DNA from: Agaribacterium haliotis
Lineage (GTDB): Bacteria > Pseudomonadota > Gammaproteobacteria > Pseudomonadales > Cellvibrionaceae
Length of the DNA: 64,000 bases
Direction of reading: 5' to 3'
Assembly: GCF_002312815.1 (NCBI RefSeq)
Contig: NZ_NKQJ01000001.1
Coordinates: 62,001-126,000 of the forward strand
Shown here: piece by piece, positions 52,982-64,000 of the stretch
Position numbering within the stretch: the first letter of the stretch is position 1
Layout of the letters: every line of letters starts with the position of its first letter
Program-made: the position numbers and the translations under genes
Notes under the pieces: generated by a model
Seen by the model: only the letters and a program-made list of their open reading frames with translations
The model's database searches: none
What the model was told of the DNA's origin: nothing

Positions 52982-54193
52982 TTAATCTTGGACCAGTTTT
53001 ACCGGTATCACATCGCTGTTTGACGCCATCATTGCAGCCGCATCAAGCTTGTAGCGCTCGGCTCGGCGGGTTCGGTCATTTACCTGCCCCGCCAACTGAC
53101 CGCAGGCCGCATCAATATCATCACCCCTTGTTGTACGCACTGTCGTGGTGAAACCGGCGTCGATCAAAATGGTCTGGAAACGGCGCAAGCTATTGTTGCT
53201 GACACGTTTGTAGTTCGACAGAGAAAAGGGGTTGAACGGAATCAAGTTAATCTTGACCGGCACGTCTTTAAGTAGCTGCACCAGTTCGTGCGCGTGCTCG
53301 GGCCGGTCATTGAGCTGATCAATCAGGGTGTATTCAATGGTGATTTTGCGACGGTTATCGGGCATGCGCTCGATATAGCGCTGCGCTGAGTCGAGCAGCA
53401 CTGCAATCGGATATTTGCGATTGATCGGCACCAGTTCGTTGCGTATCGCATCGTTAGAAGCGTGCAGAGAAATTGCCAAGCTGACATCGGTGACATCGGC
53501 GAGCTTATCGAGCGCCGGTACCACACCGGAAGTGCTCAGCGTAACCCTGCGTTTGCTGAGTCCGTAGGCGTTGTCGTGCATCATCAGGTTCATGGCATCG
53601 ACAACGTTGTCGAAGTTCAGCAGCGGCTCGCCCATGCCCATCATCACCACATTAGTGACTTTGCGATCGGCGACATTAACGCTGTCGAGCTGACCAAAAC
53701 TTTTTGCCGCCTGCCATACCTGGCCAATAATTTCGTGGGCGGAAAGATCGCGATTAAAGCCCTGCTTGCCTGTTGCACAGAAGCTGCAGTCGAGTGAGCA
53801 GCCAACCTGGGAACTGACACACAAGGTGCCGCGGTCACCATCGGGGATATAGACCGTTTCGATGGCGTTGCCACCGCCGACACGAAAAAGGAACTTGCGG
53901 GTGCCATCGGCGCTGTCCCAGCGCTGAATAACTTCAGGTGCTTCGATCACCGCGCGCTGCTTGAGTTTTTCGCGCAGACCTTTGCTGAGATTACTCATCT
54001 CGTCAAAGTCGCACACGCCGAGCTGATGTATCCACTTCATCACCTGGATGGCACGAAACTTCTTTTCGCCGAGTTCGGCAAAAAACGCTTCGAGTTTGGC
54101 CTGGCTCAGTCCGAGCAGGTTGATAAGTGGTTGCGCCTCAGCGCCGGTTTCGGTGTTCACATGCGTACCTGTACTACTTTTACAGCTGCGCAT
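52982..54193 (-). CDS. rlmN: 23S rRNA/tRNA adenine-C2 methyltransferase RlmN
   Basis: The 403-residue radical SAM enzyme has [17 protein letters not shown] (CX3CX2C cluster) and the C-terminal catalytic cysteine in [14 protein letters not shown]. It methylates A2503 of 23S rRNA and A37 of some tRNAs. The ATG at 54193 directly abuts a 22-bp perfect palindrome (54194-54215); a GTG at 54160 is a possible alternative. Confidence 0.96.
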   Translation of the reverse strand: MRSCKSSTGTHVNTETGAEAQPLINLLGLSQAKLEAFFAELGEKKFRAIQVMKWIHQLGVCDFDEMSNLSKGLREKLKQRAVIEAPEVIQRWDSADGTRKFLFRVGGGNAIETVYIPDGDRGTLCVSSQVGCSLDCSFCATGKQGFNRDLSAHEIIGQVWQAAKSFGQLDSVNVADRKVTNVVMMGMGEPLLNFDNVVDAMNLMMHDNAYGLSKRRVTLSTSGVVPALDKLADVTDVSLAISLHASNDAIRNELVPINRKYPIAVLLDSAQRYIERMPDNRRKITIEYTLIDQLNDRPEHAHELVQLLKDVPVKINLIPFNPFSLSNYKRVSNNSLRRFQTILIDAGFTTTVRTTRGDDIDAACGQLAGQVNDRTRRAERYKLDAAAMMASNSDVIPVKLVQD

Positions 54194-54215
54194 ATTAGGG
54201 CCTTAAGGCCCTAAT
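54194..54215. repeat. 22-bp perfect palindrome at the rlmN start
   Basis: ATTAGGGCCTT and its exact reverse complement form a continuous palindrome next to the rlmN ATG. On the minus strand there is no T tract, so it is not a normal terminator. It could form a hairpin that hides the rlmN ribosome-binding region. Confidence 0.7.
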
Positions 54216-54246
54216 TTGAAGCCCGAATGAAGTCGAGCGCTAAAGC

Positions 54247-54672
54247 TTAGCGAGGGCAGATCTCATCTGCGTTAAAGAAGTAGGCAATTTCGCGCTCAGC
54301 GGATGCCGGTGAATCCGAGCCGTGCACAGCATTGCGGCTTTTTGACTCGGCATAGACTTTGCGGATGGTATCGTCGGCCGCTTCAGCCGGATCGGTCGCA
54401 CCCATCACTTCGCGGTAGTGTTTGATGGCGTTCTCGCCCTCGAGAACCTGCACCATAACCGGCCCGGAGGTCATAAACTCAACCAGCGCCTCATAAAACG
54501 GCTTACCTTCGTGTTCGGCGTAAAAACCACCGGCCTTGGTGTTGTCCATGTGTATCATCTTCGCAGCTACAATTCGCAAACCAGCTGTTTCCAAACGGCT
54601 GTAGATCTTGCCGATAATATCTTTAGAAACTGCATCGGGTTTTACGATAGATAAAGTACGCTCGATCGCCAC
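54247..54672 (-). CDS. ndk: Nucleoside diphosphate kinase
   Basis: The 141-residue enzyme transfers phosphate from ATP to other nucleoside diphosphates through a phospho-His in [16 protein letters not shown]. The opening [12 protein letters not shown] and [10 protein letters not shown] are typical. It lies upstream of rlmN in the usual order. Confidence 0.98.
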   Translation of the reverse strand: MAIERTLSIVKPDAVSKDIIGKIYSRLETAGLRIVAAKMIHMDNTKAGGFYAEHEGKPFYEALVEFMTSGPVMVQVLEGENAIKHYREVMGATDPAEAADDTIRKVYAESKSRNAVHGSDSPASAEREIAYFFNADEICPR

Positions 54673-54817
54673 TTACATTCACTCCTAGTTTGATTAATCG
54701 CAGACTGGCTTACGCCAAACTAAGCGCCAAGTATACTGATGCCTTGTTCGCATTGCGACTGATCCTCCCCGAGATCACACGCGTAGTAGAACAAAGTCAA
54801 ATTATTGGGAATTGTCT

Positions 54818-55414
54818 ATGAAAATACACGCTGTCTTTAAATCATTTTCTCGCGCCATTGCGGTGCTTAACTGCGTTCAAATAAGCGCAGCCCTTGCTCA
54901 AAACACGCCAGACACTCATGAAACAGGCCCCAAAAGCTGCCCCGAGCTGCTGCAACACAGCTACCGCAAGCTGCACAGCAAACAACAGATCGACCTGTGT
55001 GAGCTCTATCAGGGCAAGGCCATGCTGATTGTGAACACAGCCAGCCACTGCGGTTTTACCAAGCAATTCGGCGGGCTTGAACAACTGAATCAGGATTATA
55101 AAGACCGGGGCTTGGTCATCGTTGGTTTTGCATCTGACAGCTTTAACCAGGAAAGCGCCGACGAACTCGAGTCGTTTGGTATTTGTTACGGCAACTACGG
55201 CGTTACCTTCACCATGCTCGCGGCCACCGATGTCAAAGGGGCAAACGCCAACCCAACCTTTGTTGAGCTGAGCAAGCTCAGCCAGGCGCCGAGCTGGAAC
55301 TTTAACAAGTACTTAGTCAGCGCTGACGGCCTAAGCGTGCAACACTTTGGTTCGATGACCAAACCCGACAGCGACAAGTTTCGCCAGGCCATCGACAGCG
55401 CTCTGGCGCAATAG
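54818..55414 (+). CDS. Exported glutathione peroxidase-family protein
   Basis: The 198-residue thiol peroxidase has the catalytic Cys in NTASHCGFTKQF (in place of NVASxCG), VIVGFASDSFNQE and WNFNKYLV with the catalytic Trp-Asn. A Sec signal (RAIAVLNCVQISAALAQ) precedes it, so it is periplasmic, unlike the cytoplasmic BtuE type. ATG 54818 has GGGA 9 bp upstream; an earlier TTG at 54812 is less likely. Confidence 0.9.
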   Translation: MKIHAVFKSFSRAIAVLNCVQISAALAQNTPDTHETGPKSCPELLQHSYRKLHSKQQIDLCELYQGKAMLIVNTASHCGFTKQFGGLEQLNQDYKDRGLVIVGFASDSFNQESADELESFGICYGNYGVTFTMLAATDVKGANANPTFVELSKLSQAPSWNFNKYLVSADGLSVQHFGSMTKPDSDKFRQAIDSALAQ

Positions 55415-55573
55415 CAGCGTCAAACCTTCTCGCCAACGACCTATTGCAAATAAAGCCCGCGAGCACATCGTCAAGCCCCGGGCTTGAACTTGTAAGGCCC
55501 GCCTCCATCTATACAATAGGCGGGCGCGCACTATCGGCGCCCCGCTACCCGGCCTCGCAGTTAAGAGAATTCA

Positions 55574-56695
55574 GTGAAAGATAAGCATTGCCCAGATAAA
55601 CCCAAGAACCAGTGCAAAGTCATCGTCGGCATGAGCGGCGGTGTTGACTCCTCGGTATCAGCCCTGCTGCTTAAACAGCAAGGCTATGACGTCGAAGGCC
55701 TGTTTATGAAAAACTGGGATGAAGACGACGGCACCGAATACTGCACCGCAATGACCGACCTGATGGACGCCGCCGCAGTTTGCCAAAAGCTGGATATCCA
55801 CCTGCACACGGTCAACTTCGCCAAAAATTACTGGGACAATGTATTTGAGCACTTCCTCGCCGAATACAGAGCCGGGCGCACCCCCAACCCCGATATTCTT
55901 TGCAACAGGGAAATAAAATTTAAGGTCTTTCTCGACTACGCAGAGAAACTTGGCGCCGACTATATCGCCACCGGACACTACTGCCGGGTTGACCACAGCA
56001 CGGCGCCAGCGCGGCTGTTAAAAGGCCTCGATAACAACAAAGACCAAAGTTACTTTTTACACGCTGTGCCCGGTACAGCGTTTGATAAAAGCCTGTTCCC
56101 TATCGGCTCTATGGAAAAGCCTGAGGTTCGCAAACTCGCCGAACAACACGAGCTTGTCACTCACAACAAAAAAGACAGCACCGGCATTTGTTTTATTGGC
56201 GAACGGCGCTTTAAAGACTTTTTGCAAACCTATTTACCAGCCCAGCCCGGCGACATCGTTACAGATAGCGGCAAAGTTATTGGCCGGCACCAAGGGCTGA
56301 TGTATCACACCATCGGCCAGCGCCAGGGGCTCGGCATAGGCGGCGTCAAAGGCGCACCGGAAGAGCCGTGGTACGTTGCAGAAAAAAAACTCGATAGCAA
56401 CGAGCTAGTTGTTGTGCAAGGTGGCCAGCACCCTCTTTTGTATAAAAGCACGCTGAAATCATCACCGATGCACTGGATCGATGGTGCCAAGCATCACCAG
56501 AGCCTGCGCTGCCAAGCCAAAACCCGCTACCGGCAAGCCGACCAAGACTGCCTTGTCGACATTGCCGACGACGGCAGCTTAGAAGTGCACTTTGACCAAC
56601 CCCAGCGCGCAGTGACTCCTGGCCAAAGTTTGGTACTCTACGACGGCGAACACTGCCTCGGCGGTGCGGTTATTGAACAGGCCTACAACAGCTGA
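55574..56695 (+). CDS. mnmA: tRNA-specific 2-thiouridylase MnmA
   Basis: The 373-residue enzyme thiolates U34 using a PP-loop ([15 protein letters not shown]) and two catalytic Cys: [12 protein letters not shown] and [13 protein letters not shown]. It provides the s2U34 precursor for MnmC at 27248-29494. Start is GTG at 55574. It is followed by hflD and purB as in E. coli. Confidence 0.97.
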   Translation: MKDKHCPDKPKNQCKVIVGMSGGVDSSVSALLLKQQGYDVEGLFMKNWDEDDGTEYCTAMTDLMDAAAVCQKLDIHLHTVNFAKNYWDNVFEHFLAEYRAGRTPNPDILCNREIKFKVFLDYAEKLGADYIATGHYCRVDHSTAPARLLKGLDNNKDQSYFLHAVPGTAFDKSLFPIGSMEKPEVRKLAEQHELVTHNKKDSTGICFIGERRFKDFLQTYLPAQPGDIVTDSGKVIGRHQGLMYHTIGQRQGLGIGGVKGAPEEPWYVAEKKLDSNELVVVQGGQHPLLYKSTLKSSPMHWIDGAKHHQSLRCQAKTRYRQADQDCLVDIADDGSLEVHFDQPQRAVTPGQSLVLYDGEHCLGGAVIEQAYNS

Positions 56696-56744
56696 CAGCA
56701 AAACACGTTCATGATGCGAGTAAATAGCCCACAAGGAGCACATC

Positions 56745-58905
<2,161 letters not shown>

Positions 58906-58913
58906 TTCTCTTG

Positions 58914-58938
58914 AAAGCCGGGTTTAGCCCGGCTTTTT
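58914..58938 (+). terminator. Terminator of purB
   Basis: AAAGCCGGG pairs with CCCGGCTTT around TTTAG, followed by TTTTT. It starts 8 bp after the purB stop codon. Confidence 0.92.
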
Positions 58939-59061
58939 ATTTTCATACTGTGCGCGTATGTGCCATGAGCGGTTCGGATAAGACTTTCAAGACTCGTCGT
59001 GAACCCATCCCTGGGGACATTGTGCAATATCAACAATGGTTAATGACTCGACATACTCGAG

Positions 59062-59161
59062 GGAGCAGGTGGGGCCTTTCAGGACAATCGGAGGCAGGGA
59101 TGCCGACGCTTAGCGTACAGGGATGTATTCAAAGCGTGTCCTGAAAGGCCCCACCTGCTCC
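59062..59161. repeat. Intergenic inverted repeat with CsrA-like motifs
   Basis: The arms at 59062-59086 and 59137-59161 are a perfect 25-bp inverted repeat beginning GGAGCAGGTGGGG. The 50-nt interior contains GGCAGGGATGCC (59093-59104) and GTACAGGGATGT (59115-59126), each a small stem with AGGGAT in its loop. The second equals the RUACARGGAUGU consensus of CsrA. A small ACGC-TTA-GCGT hairpin lies between them. This fills most of the 306-bp gap between purB (58905) and cmoM (59212), which holds no gene. It may be a repeated intergenic element or a small RNA; only one copy is in this window. Confidence 0.7.
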
Positions 59162-59211
59162 ACGGAAACCAGCACATTTTGCTCCGCCCGGAACCCTGCA
59201 ACCTCTAACAA

Positions 59212-59964
59212 ATGACGAAACAAGATATAAACTTCGACCCCCTCTTCGATCGCTTTCAGAAAAACATCTACGGTGGCATTAAAGGCCAGGTACGCGAACG
59301 CCTGATCAAAGAGCAGCTCGACAAACACCTCGAAATCTTACCAGGCATGAGCGTTGCCGACATCGGCGGCGGCCTCGGCCAAATGAGCCAGTGGTTTTTG
59401 GAACGTGGCGCCACAGTCGATTACTTTGATTTAAGTGAACGCATGCTCGAAAGCGCCAAAGAAACGCTTAAACAGCACAGCAAACATATCGAATTCAAAC
59501 TCGGTGCCTTCCAGCGTTACCTGGAAAAACAATACGACATCGTATTTTGTCAGGCCGTGCTGGAATGGCTGGAAGAGCCCATCGCCGGCCTGAACAAGCT
59601 CAGCCAGCACTTAAAACCCGGTGGCCAGCTGATTCTGATGTTCTACAACCTTGACTCGATCAAACTGCGCAACCTTGTACGCGGTAACCTGAACGCAGCC
59701 TTCGGTGATTTAAGCGGGAATGGCACAGGCCTGACCCCGATTAACCCGCTCGAAGCAGAGAGCATCTGGCAGGCACTGGATGACTTAAAGCTTCAGCGCC
59801 AACACCATTTTGGCATTCGCTGCTTTACCGACCTGCAAGACAAAAAAGTCCAACAACGCCTCGGCGCCGACACCCTGTTTGAATTTGAGCGCGAGCTGTG
59901 CGAAAAAGAACCCTATCGCTCACTGGCCCGTTACATCGCCGTCATCGCCAAAGCCCCGGAATAA
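59212..59964 (+). CDS. cmoM: tRNA cmo5U34 carboxymethyl ester-forming methyltransferase CmoM
   Basis: The 250-residue SAM methyltransferase has LFDRFQKNIYGGIKGQVRERL near the start, a SAM site VADIGGGLGQM and the CmoM-specific QAVLEWLEEPIAG and LILMFYNLDSIKLRNLVRGN blocks. CmoM methylates cmo5U34 in some tRNAs. It is followed 12 bp later by roxA. Confidence 0.88.
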   Translation: MTKQDINFDPLFDRFQKNIYGGIKGQVRERLIKEQLDKHLEILPGMSVADIGGGLGQMSQWFLERGATVDYFDLSERMLESAKETLKQHSKHIEFKLGAFQRYLEKQYDIVFCQAVLEWLEEPIAGLNKLSQHLKPGGQLILMFYNLDSIKLRNLVRGNLNAAFGDLSGNGTGLTPINPLEAESIWQALDDLKLQRQHHFGIRCFTDLQDKKVQQRLGADTLFEFERELCEKEPYRSLARYIAVIAKAPE

Positions 59965-59976
59965 AACGAACAACAC

Positions 59977-61113
59977 ATGACTGACTTAGAAACATCCCTT
60001 TTTGGTGACATCAGCACCGAAGAATTTTTGCGTGACTACTGGCAAAAGAAACCCCTCTTGATCAAACAGGCTCTGCCAAATTTTGCATCCCCGCTGAGCC
60101 CTGACGAGCTCGGCGGCCTGTCGCTGGACGCCGAAAGCCAAAGCCGCCTGATGATCGATCGCGACGGCCAGTGGGAGCTGCGACACGGCCCCATGCAGGA
60201 AGACAGCTTTAACGACCTGCCGGAAACCAACTGGACCTTGCTGGTACAACATGCCGACAGCCTGGATCCCCAGGTCAACGCGCTGCTGCAGCGCTTTCGC
60301 TTCCTGCCCAACTGGCGCCTCGACGACATCATGATCAGCTACGCCACCGACGGCGGCGGTGTGGGCCCGCACTTCGATTATTACGATGTGTTTTTGCTGC
60401 AAGCTGAGGGCAAGCGCCGCTGGCGCACCGGCCAGCACTGCGATGGCAAGTCCAAATTGATTGAGGGGCAAAGCAGCCAAATCCTGCAGGAATTCGACAC
60501 CGTCAATGACTGGGTCGTCGAAGCCGGCGACTTGCTCTACATCCCCGCGCAAATCGCCCACTGGGGTGAAGCGGTCGGCGAGAGCATTACTTACAGCATC
60601 GGCTTTCGCTCACCGAGCGACAGTGAATTATTACTCGATTTAAGCCAGCAACTATCTGCAGATCTGAACGAAGAACAGCGCTACCGCGACGGCGATGAGA
60701 TTAAACAAGGCCACCACAGCGGCTTGATTCCACAAGCCGCAATAGACAACATGCAAAAGCGCCTGGCCGAGCTTGTCAATCAACCGGAGAAAATAGCCCA
60801 GTGGCTCGGCGCTTACGCCACTTTCCCCAAGCCCGCACTTGAAGAGCTAATGCTGCCACTCGACTGTTTGTATTCCAGCGACCTGGGCGACAATGAATTT
60901 CAGCTCAGCCCTTTTAGCCGCGCCTGCTACATTAAACATTCCGAGCACTGTGATTGCTATATTGATGGGCACTGTTTTGAATTAAGCGAAAAATTAGCCC
61001 AATTAATATGCGCCTACGAGCGTATTGATGGCCGCAGCTTAAACCAAGATGAGCTCAAGCAACTGGCGGTACTGGCAAGCCTAAACAAACTTATCTTCGC
61101 CGACTCGCTTTAA
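59977..61113 (+). CDS. roxA: Ribosomal protein uL16 3-hydroxylase, RoxA type
   Basis: The 378-residue JmjC-type 2-oxoglutarate/Fe(II) oxygenase carries the HxD metal site in GPHFDYYDVFLLQAEGKRRW, with the distal His in AQIAHWGEAV. YcfD/RoxA in E. coli hydroxylates arginine 81 of uL16. It ends with a helical C-terminal dimer region. It is followed by a GNAT gene that starts at GTG 31 bp later. Confidence 0.9.
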   Translation: MTDLETSLFGDISTEEFLRDYWQKKPLLIKQALPNFASPLSPDELGGLSLDAESQSRLMIDRDGQWELRHGPMQEDSFNDLPETNWTLLVQHADSLDPQVNALLQRFRFLPNWRLDDIMISYATDGGGVGPHFDYYDVFLLQAEGKRRWRTGQHCDGKSKLIEGQSSQILQEFDTVNDWVVEAGDLLYIPAQIAHWGEAVGESITYSIGFRSPSDSELLLDLSQQLSADLNEEQRYRDGDEIKQGHHSGLIPQAAIDNMQKRLAELVNQPEKIAQWLGAYATFPKPALEELMLPLDCLYSSDLGDNEFQLSPFSRACYIKHSEHCDCYIDGHCFELSEKLAQLICAYERIDGRSLNQDELKQLAVLASLNKLIFADSL

Positions 61114-61143
61114 TAAATAGCGACCGCAATTAACGGAGCAGCA

Positions 61144-62088
61144 GTGAGTAACATTATTATTCGACAGGCAAACTGGCCCGAAGATAAAGACACCCTTCGC
61201 GCAATACGTAAAACCGTGTTTGTTATCGAACAAGGCGTACCCGAAGAACAAGAGTGGGATGAATTTGAAGAAAGCAGCACACACTTTCTCGCCAGCGAAA
61301 ACGAATTTGCCTGCGCTTGTGTACGTGTACTACAGAGCGCACCACACGAATTCAAAATAACCCGCCTTGCGGTCCTGGAAGAAAAGCGCAAACAGGGTTT
61401 GGCCAGCGCGCTACTGCAACACGCCGTGTGTTACGCCTTAAACCAAGGTGCCAAGCGCATATATATGCACGCCCAAAGCTCGGCGATTTCACTGTACAAA
61501 AAGTGGGCGTTTCGCAGCGTAGGCCAGCGCTTCGAAGAGGCCGGCATCGAACACCAACTAATGGAATTTGACTGCCAGTGTAGCTTATCCATCGCGCTTA
61601 TCTCTGGCGCCTTGGTTCAGAGGCTGAATTACCCCAGGCAATATATCCGTCACTTTCAAACAATGGCAGAACAAAGCAGGCTCAGCTTACACATTATAAG
61701 CGACACGCTAAGAAGCGATATTTTTTCAGACACAAAGCTTGTTGATGCCATCAGCGCATTAGCTCGCCGCGACCGACACAGCGAAATTAAAATTTTGGTT
61801 AAAGATAAAAAAAATCTGCACGAGCGCGCCGGGCAACTTATCCGCCTGTGCCGTCGTTTAAACAGCAAAATCAGTATTCAGGTACTCAACGACAAACAGG
61901 ACGAGCCCCTGCAGAGTTTTTGTATTTTTGACAGAGAAAAGCTGCTTTTCTTTAACGATGAAGCAAGCCTGGCCGGTTTTGCCTGTTACCAAAGCAAGGC
62001 AGAGTGCAAAGACCTACTCGAGAAATTCCAGCACGCCTGGGATCATCAAAGCAGTATTGACCCAAATATGGCTCAGCTATATTTATGA
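61144..62088 (+). CDS. GNAT acetyltransferase with a C-terminal DUF7931-type domain
   Basis: The 314-residue protein has an N-terminal GNAT domain (about 1-145; acetyl-CoA site RLAVLEEKRKQGLASALLQHAV) and a C-terminal domain (about 160-314) with an SLHIISDTLRSDIFSDTKLVDAISALARRDRH opening, like DUF7931 proteins. Substrates are unknown. GTG at 61144 is the start. It follows roxA closely and may be in its operon. Confidence 0.75.
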   Translation: MSNIIIRQANWPEDKDTLRAIRKTVFVIEQGVPEEQEWDEFEESSTHFLASENEFACACVRVLQSAPHEFKITRLAVLEEKRKQGLASALLQHAVCYALNQGAKRIYMHAQSSAISLYKKWAFRSVGQRFEEAGIEHQLMEFDCQCSLSIALISGALVQRLNYPRQYIRHFQTMAEQSRLSLHIISDTLRSDIFSDTKLVDAISALARRDRHSEIKILVKDKKNLHERAGQLIRLCRRLNSKISIQVLNDKQDEPLQSFCIFDREKLLFFNDEASLAGFACYQSKAECKDLLEKFQHAWDHQSSIDPNMAQLYL

Positions 62089-62155
62089 AAACCAAACTAA
62101 AGACAGGCATAAACTCAGCGAAAATAAACGCAGAACTAAACCAAGGTTCTGTTTC

Positions 62156-62470
62156 TTACAACTCAACACCAACACTAGAGCCTTCGTAAGCCAGCTTAAA
62201 GTGCTGCAAACAGTCGAGCGTATCGGCGAGGGGGCCGCCGGCCTTACCAGAGCCCAAATCAAACTCTATGCCGTGCGCCATGCAGCGAATCTTGCCCTCG
62301 GGCAGCAACTGGCCCATCGTCAAGGGCACATCCATATGGGGGCAACGGTTTTCGATCAGGTATGTTTTTCCTGCCTCGTGGATTAACAACAGTTTTAAGC
62401 GCTCAACTTGAAAGGCCTTCATATAACCATCGTGCAGGCGGCTTAGTTGCTCAAGGGCATGAAACGCCAT
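62156..62470 (-). CDS. Rieske [2Fe-2S] protein
   Basis: The 104-residue protein has the Rieske box CPHMDVPL followed by CMAHGIEFDLGSG (C-x-H ... C-x2-H). It is the small, cytoplasmic, ferredoxin-like type associated with oxygenases rather than the bc1 complex. The partner cannot be seen. It converges on the GNAT gene. Confidence 0.85.
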   Translation of the reverse strand: MAFHALEQLSRLHDGYMKAFQVERLKLLLIHEAGKTYLIENRCPHMDVPLTMGQLLPEGKIRCMAHGIEFDLGSGKAGGPLADTLDCLQHFKLAYEGSSVGVEL

Positions 62471-62610
62471 ACTTCCCCCAATTCTTACTACTTCAATAAC
62501 TCAAAACAATAGTACCAGCTTAATCGTGGTAAAGTCAGCGCCCGGCGCTACCTTATTCGACATAGATACCCTAGAATGCCGGCTGTTTAGCCTACAACCA
62601 TTGTTCAACT

Positions 62611-63930
62611 ATGCCCGTTGTCGAACTCGACTATCATCCCGACTCCGAACACCACTTTGAGCAGCTTGCTCCGTTAGCAAACAGAGTGTGGTTAGATGGC
62701 CAGCAATCGCGCCCTGGGCGCTGGTCCATATTCAGTGCTGAGCCACTTCAGGTATTTGTAAAAGCTAAGATAGAACAAATAAAAAAAGCCGTTGAAGCGC
62801 TTAAGCACGAGTATTCAGATGCGCTAGAAACACTGCAGCAGCTGCCATTTTGCGGCGGTGCAATTGGTTTTTGTAATTATGAACACAGGCACCAGCACTT
62901 TAACTTAGCAGTAAGACCAAAAAACAAACAGGACTCGGCCTGGGCAATTTATGACTGGGCTGTTGTTGTTGACCACCAAAAAAAGCAGTGCTTTTTTGTA
63001 AGCCTGCCCAAGCTCAGCAACCCACGCATTCAATCCGTATTAAGCTTATTGCAACGCGACACACCGAATGACAGCAAAGGTTTTTTTCGCTGCGGTAAAT
63101 TTATCGCCCAGCAATGCAAAAGCGATTACCTGCGCGCGTTTGATCGCATTCAAAATTATATTCAAGCCGGCGACTGCTACCAGATTAATTACAGCCAGCA
63201 ATTTAATGCGCCGTTTAGCGGCTCGGGCGCTGCTGCGTACCAACATTTGCGCAAGCAGCTCGGCGGCCCCTACTCTGCTTATCTTGAGCTCGGCGAGCAA
63301 CAAATCTTAAGTTTATCTCCCGAACAATTTATTCACGTTAACGACCGCTTCGCACAAAGTAAACCGATAAAAGGTACCTGCCGGCGCGGGCAAAACTATG
63401 ATGAAGACCAAAATCTGGCCCGAGCACTTTTAGCCAGTGAAAAAAATCGTGCAGAAAACTTAATGATTGTCGACTTACTGCGCAACGATTTTGGCCAGCT
63501 TTGCACACCCGGTAGCGTGCACGTACCCGAGCTATTTGCACTCGAAAGTTACGCCAATGTTCACCACTTAGTCAGCACCGTGCGCGGAAAGCTGCCCGGC
63601 GACATCAACGCTCTGGACTTTTTTTACAGCTGCTTCCCCGGTGGTTCGATCACCGGCGCCCCCAAAAAACGGGCCATGCAAATCATTGATGAGCTTGAAC
63701 CGCACACCCGCAATATCTACTGCGGCTCTGTGGTGAGCTACAGCGCAAACAATAAACTCGACAGCAGCATCGCCATACGCAGTCTGCTTATAAAAGATAA
63801 AATCATTCAGTGCTGGGGTGGAGGTGGCATCGTTGCCGATTCCGGAGCGGAAGAGGAATACGCGGAATCCTTAACTAAGGTCCGCGCATTGATGCAGGCC
63901 CTTGAGCGGGGCCCGGCAAAAAACAACTGA
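62611..63930 (+). CDS. pabB: Aminodeoxychorismate synthase component I
   Basis: The 439-residue chorismate-utilising enzyme makes aminodeoxychorismate for folate synthesis. The active-site region contains PIKGTCRRG with the conserved Lys, ENLMIVDLLRNDFGQLC and GGSITGAPKKRAMQIIDELE. The N-terminal half is the weakly conserved PabB/TrpE part. The amidotransferase PabA is not in the window. Confidence 0.95.
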   Translation: MPVVELDYHPDSEHHFEQLAPLANRVWLDGQQSRPGRWSIFSAEPLQVFVKAKIEQIKKAVEALKHEYSDALETLQQLPFCGGAIGFCNYEHRHQHFNLAVRPKNKQDSAWAIYDWAVVVDHQKKQCFFVSLPKLSNPRIQSVLSLLQRDTPNDSKGFFRCGKFIAQQCKSDYLRAFDRIQNYIQAGDCYQINYSQQFNAPFSGSGAAAYQHLRKQLGGPYSAYLELGEQQILSLSPEQFIHVNDRFAQSKPIKGTCRRGQNYDEDQNLARALLASEKNRAENLMIVDLLRNDFGQLCTPGSVHVPELFALESYANVHHLVSTVRGKLPGDINALDFFYSCFPGGSITGAPKKRAMQIIDELEPHTRNIYCGSVVSYSANNKLDSSIAIRSLLIKDKIIQCWGGGGIVADSGAEEEYAESLTKVRALMQALERGPAKNN

Positions 63931-63937
63931 TTAAGAT

Positions 63938-64000
63938 TTAAGCCTCTACTTCTATGCTTGCTTTAAGAAATTCGAGCTTTAAATCTTCGTAGCTGTGCAC
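63938..64000 (-). CDS. thrH: ThrH C-terminus (phosphoserine phosphatase/homoserine phosphotransferase)
   Basis: The last 20 residues, ending HSYEDLKLEFLKAS plus five more, match the HTYEDLKREFLKAS end of Pseudomonas ThrH almost residue by residue. The gene runs off the right edge on the minus strand and converges on pabB. Only the tail is visible. Confidence 0.75.
   Translation of the reverse strand: MHSYEDLKLEFLKASIEVEA

Overview
The window looks like chromosome from an agar-degrading marine gammaproteobacterium of the Cellvibrionales type (Saccharophagus/Simiduia/Teredinibacter relatives). The main clues are two GH16 agarase-type enzymes with CBM6-like modules joined by Ser-Pro-rich linkers, a core gene order typical of gammaproteobacteria (ndk-rlmN-pilW-rodZ-hisS-yfgM-bamB-der; ffs-dnaX-ybaB-recR), and an FNR-type regulator with a perfect FNR box. 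The genus assignment is inference. No insertion sequence, prophage, CRISPR array or tRNA gene was recognised.

Layout. 1-3745: the end of a sirtuin gene, then a possible anaerobic regulon: a HemN-like protein that has lost radical-SAM cysteines behind a perfect FNR box, fnr itself, a DUF4202 gene, a SirB2-like gene and a small secreted protein. 3814-8920: two minus-strand GH16 enzymes. 9722-14907: 'locus A', a Tat-exported DUF1552 protein and a large lipoprotein with c-type heme motifs and DUF1587/1595/1592/1588/1585-type domains. 15305-29858: mostly housekeeping (dusA, talB, purL, mltF, tadA, two flavodoxins, mnmC) with an HDOD protein, a TerB-like protein and a ComFB-like protein. 29952-38470: a VWA membrane protein, ycgN-ycgL-rnd, recR-ybaB-dnaX and the SRP RNA gene ffs. 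38661-45581: 'locus B', a second DUF1552/DUF1592 pair plus a free-standing tetraheme lipoprotein containing 38 Thr-Pro repeats. 45800-54672: a PLA2-like secreted protein and the der-bamB-yfgM-hisS-rodZ-pilW-rlmN-ndk cluster, from which ispG is missing. 54818-64000: exported glutathione peroxidase, mnmA-hflD-purB, an intergenic hairpin with CsrA-like motifs, cmoM-roxA-GNAT, a Rieske protein, pabB and the end of thrH.

The best candidate for an undescribed system is the pair of loci A and B. Together they encode three outer-membrane-type lipoproteins with 11 CXXCH heme motifs and two Tat-exported DUF1552 proteins. Nine of the heme modules share a signature, CXXCH followed by Met-Pro and then Cys-x3-Cys-(Ala/Ser), which I do not recognise from standard class I cytochromes c. 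A LacI-type palindrome lies upstream of locus A, and locus A sits next to the agarases, so a role in periplasmic or surface polysaccharide metabolism is a reasonable but unproven inference. The dnaX gene also carries a complete programmed -1 frameshift signal (slippery A AAA AAG, upstream SD-like GGAGGG, stop two codons later), as in E. coli, predicting a 466-residue gamma and a 753-residue tau.
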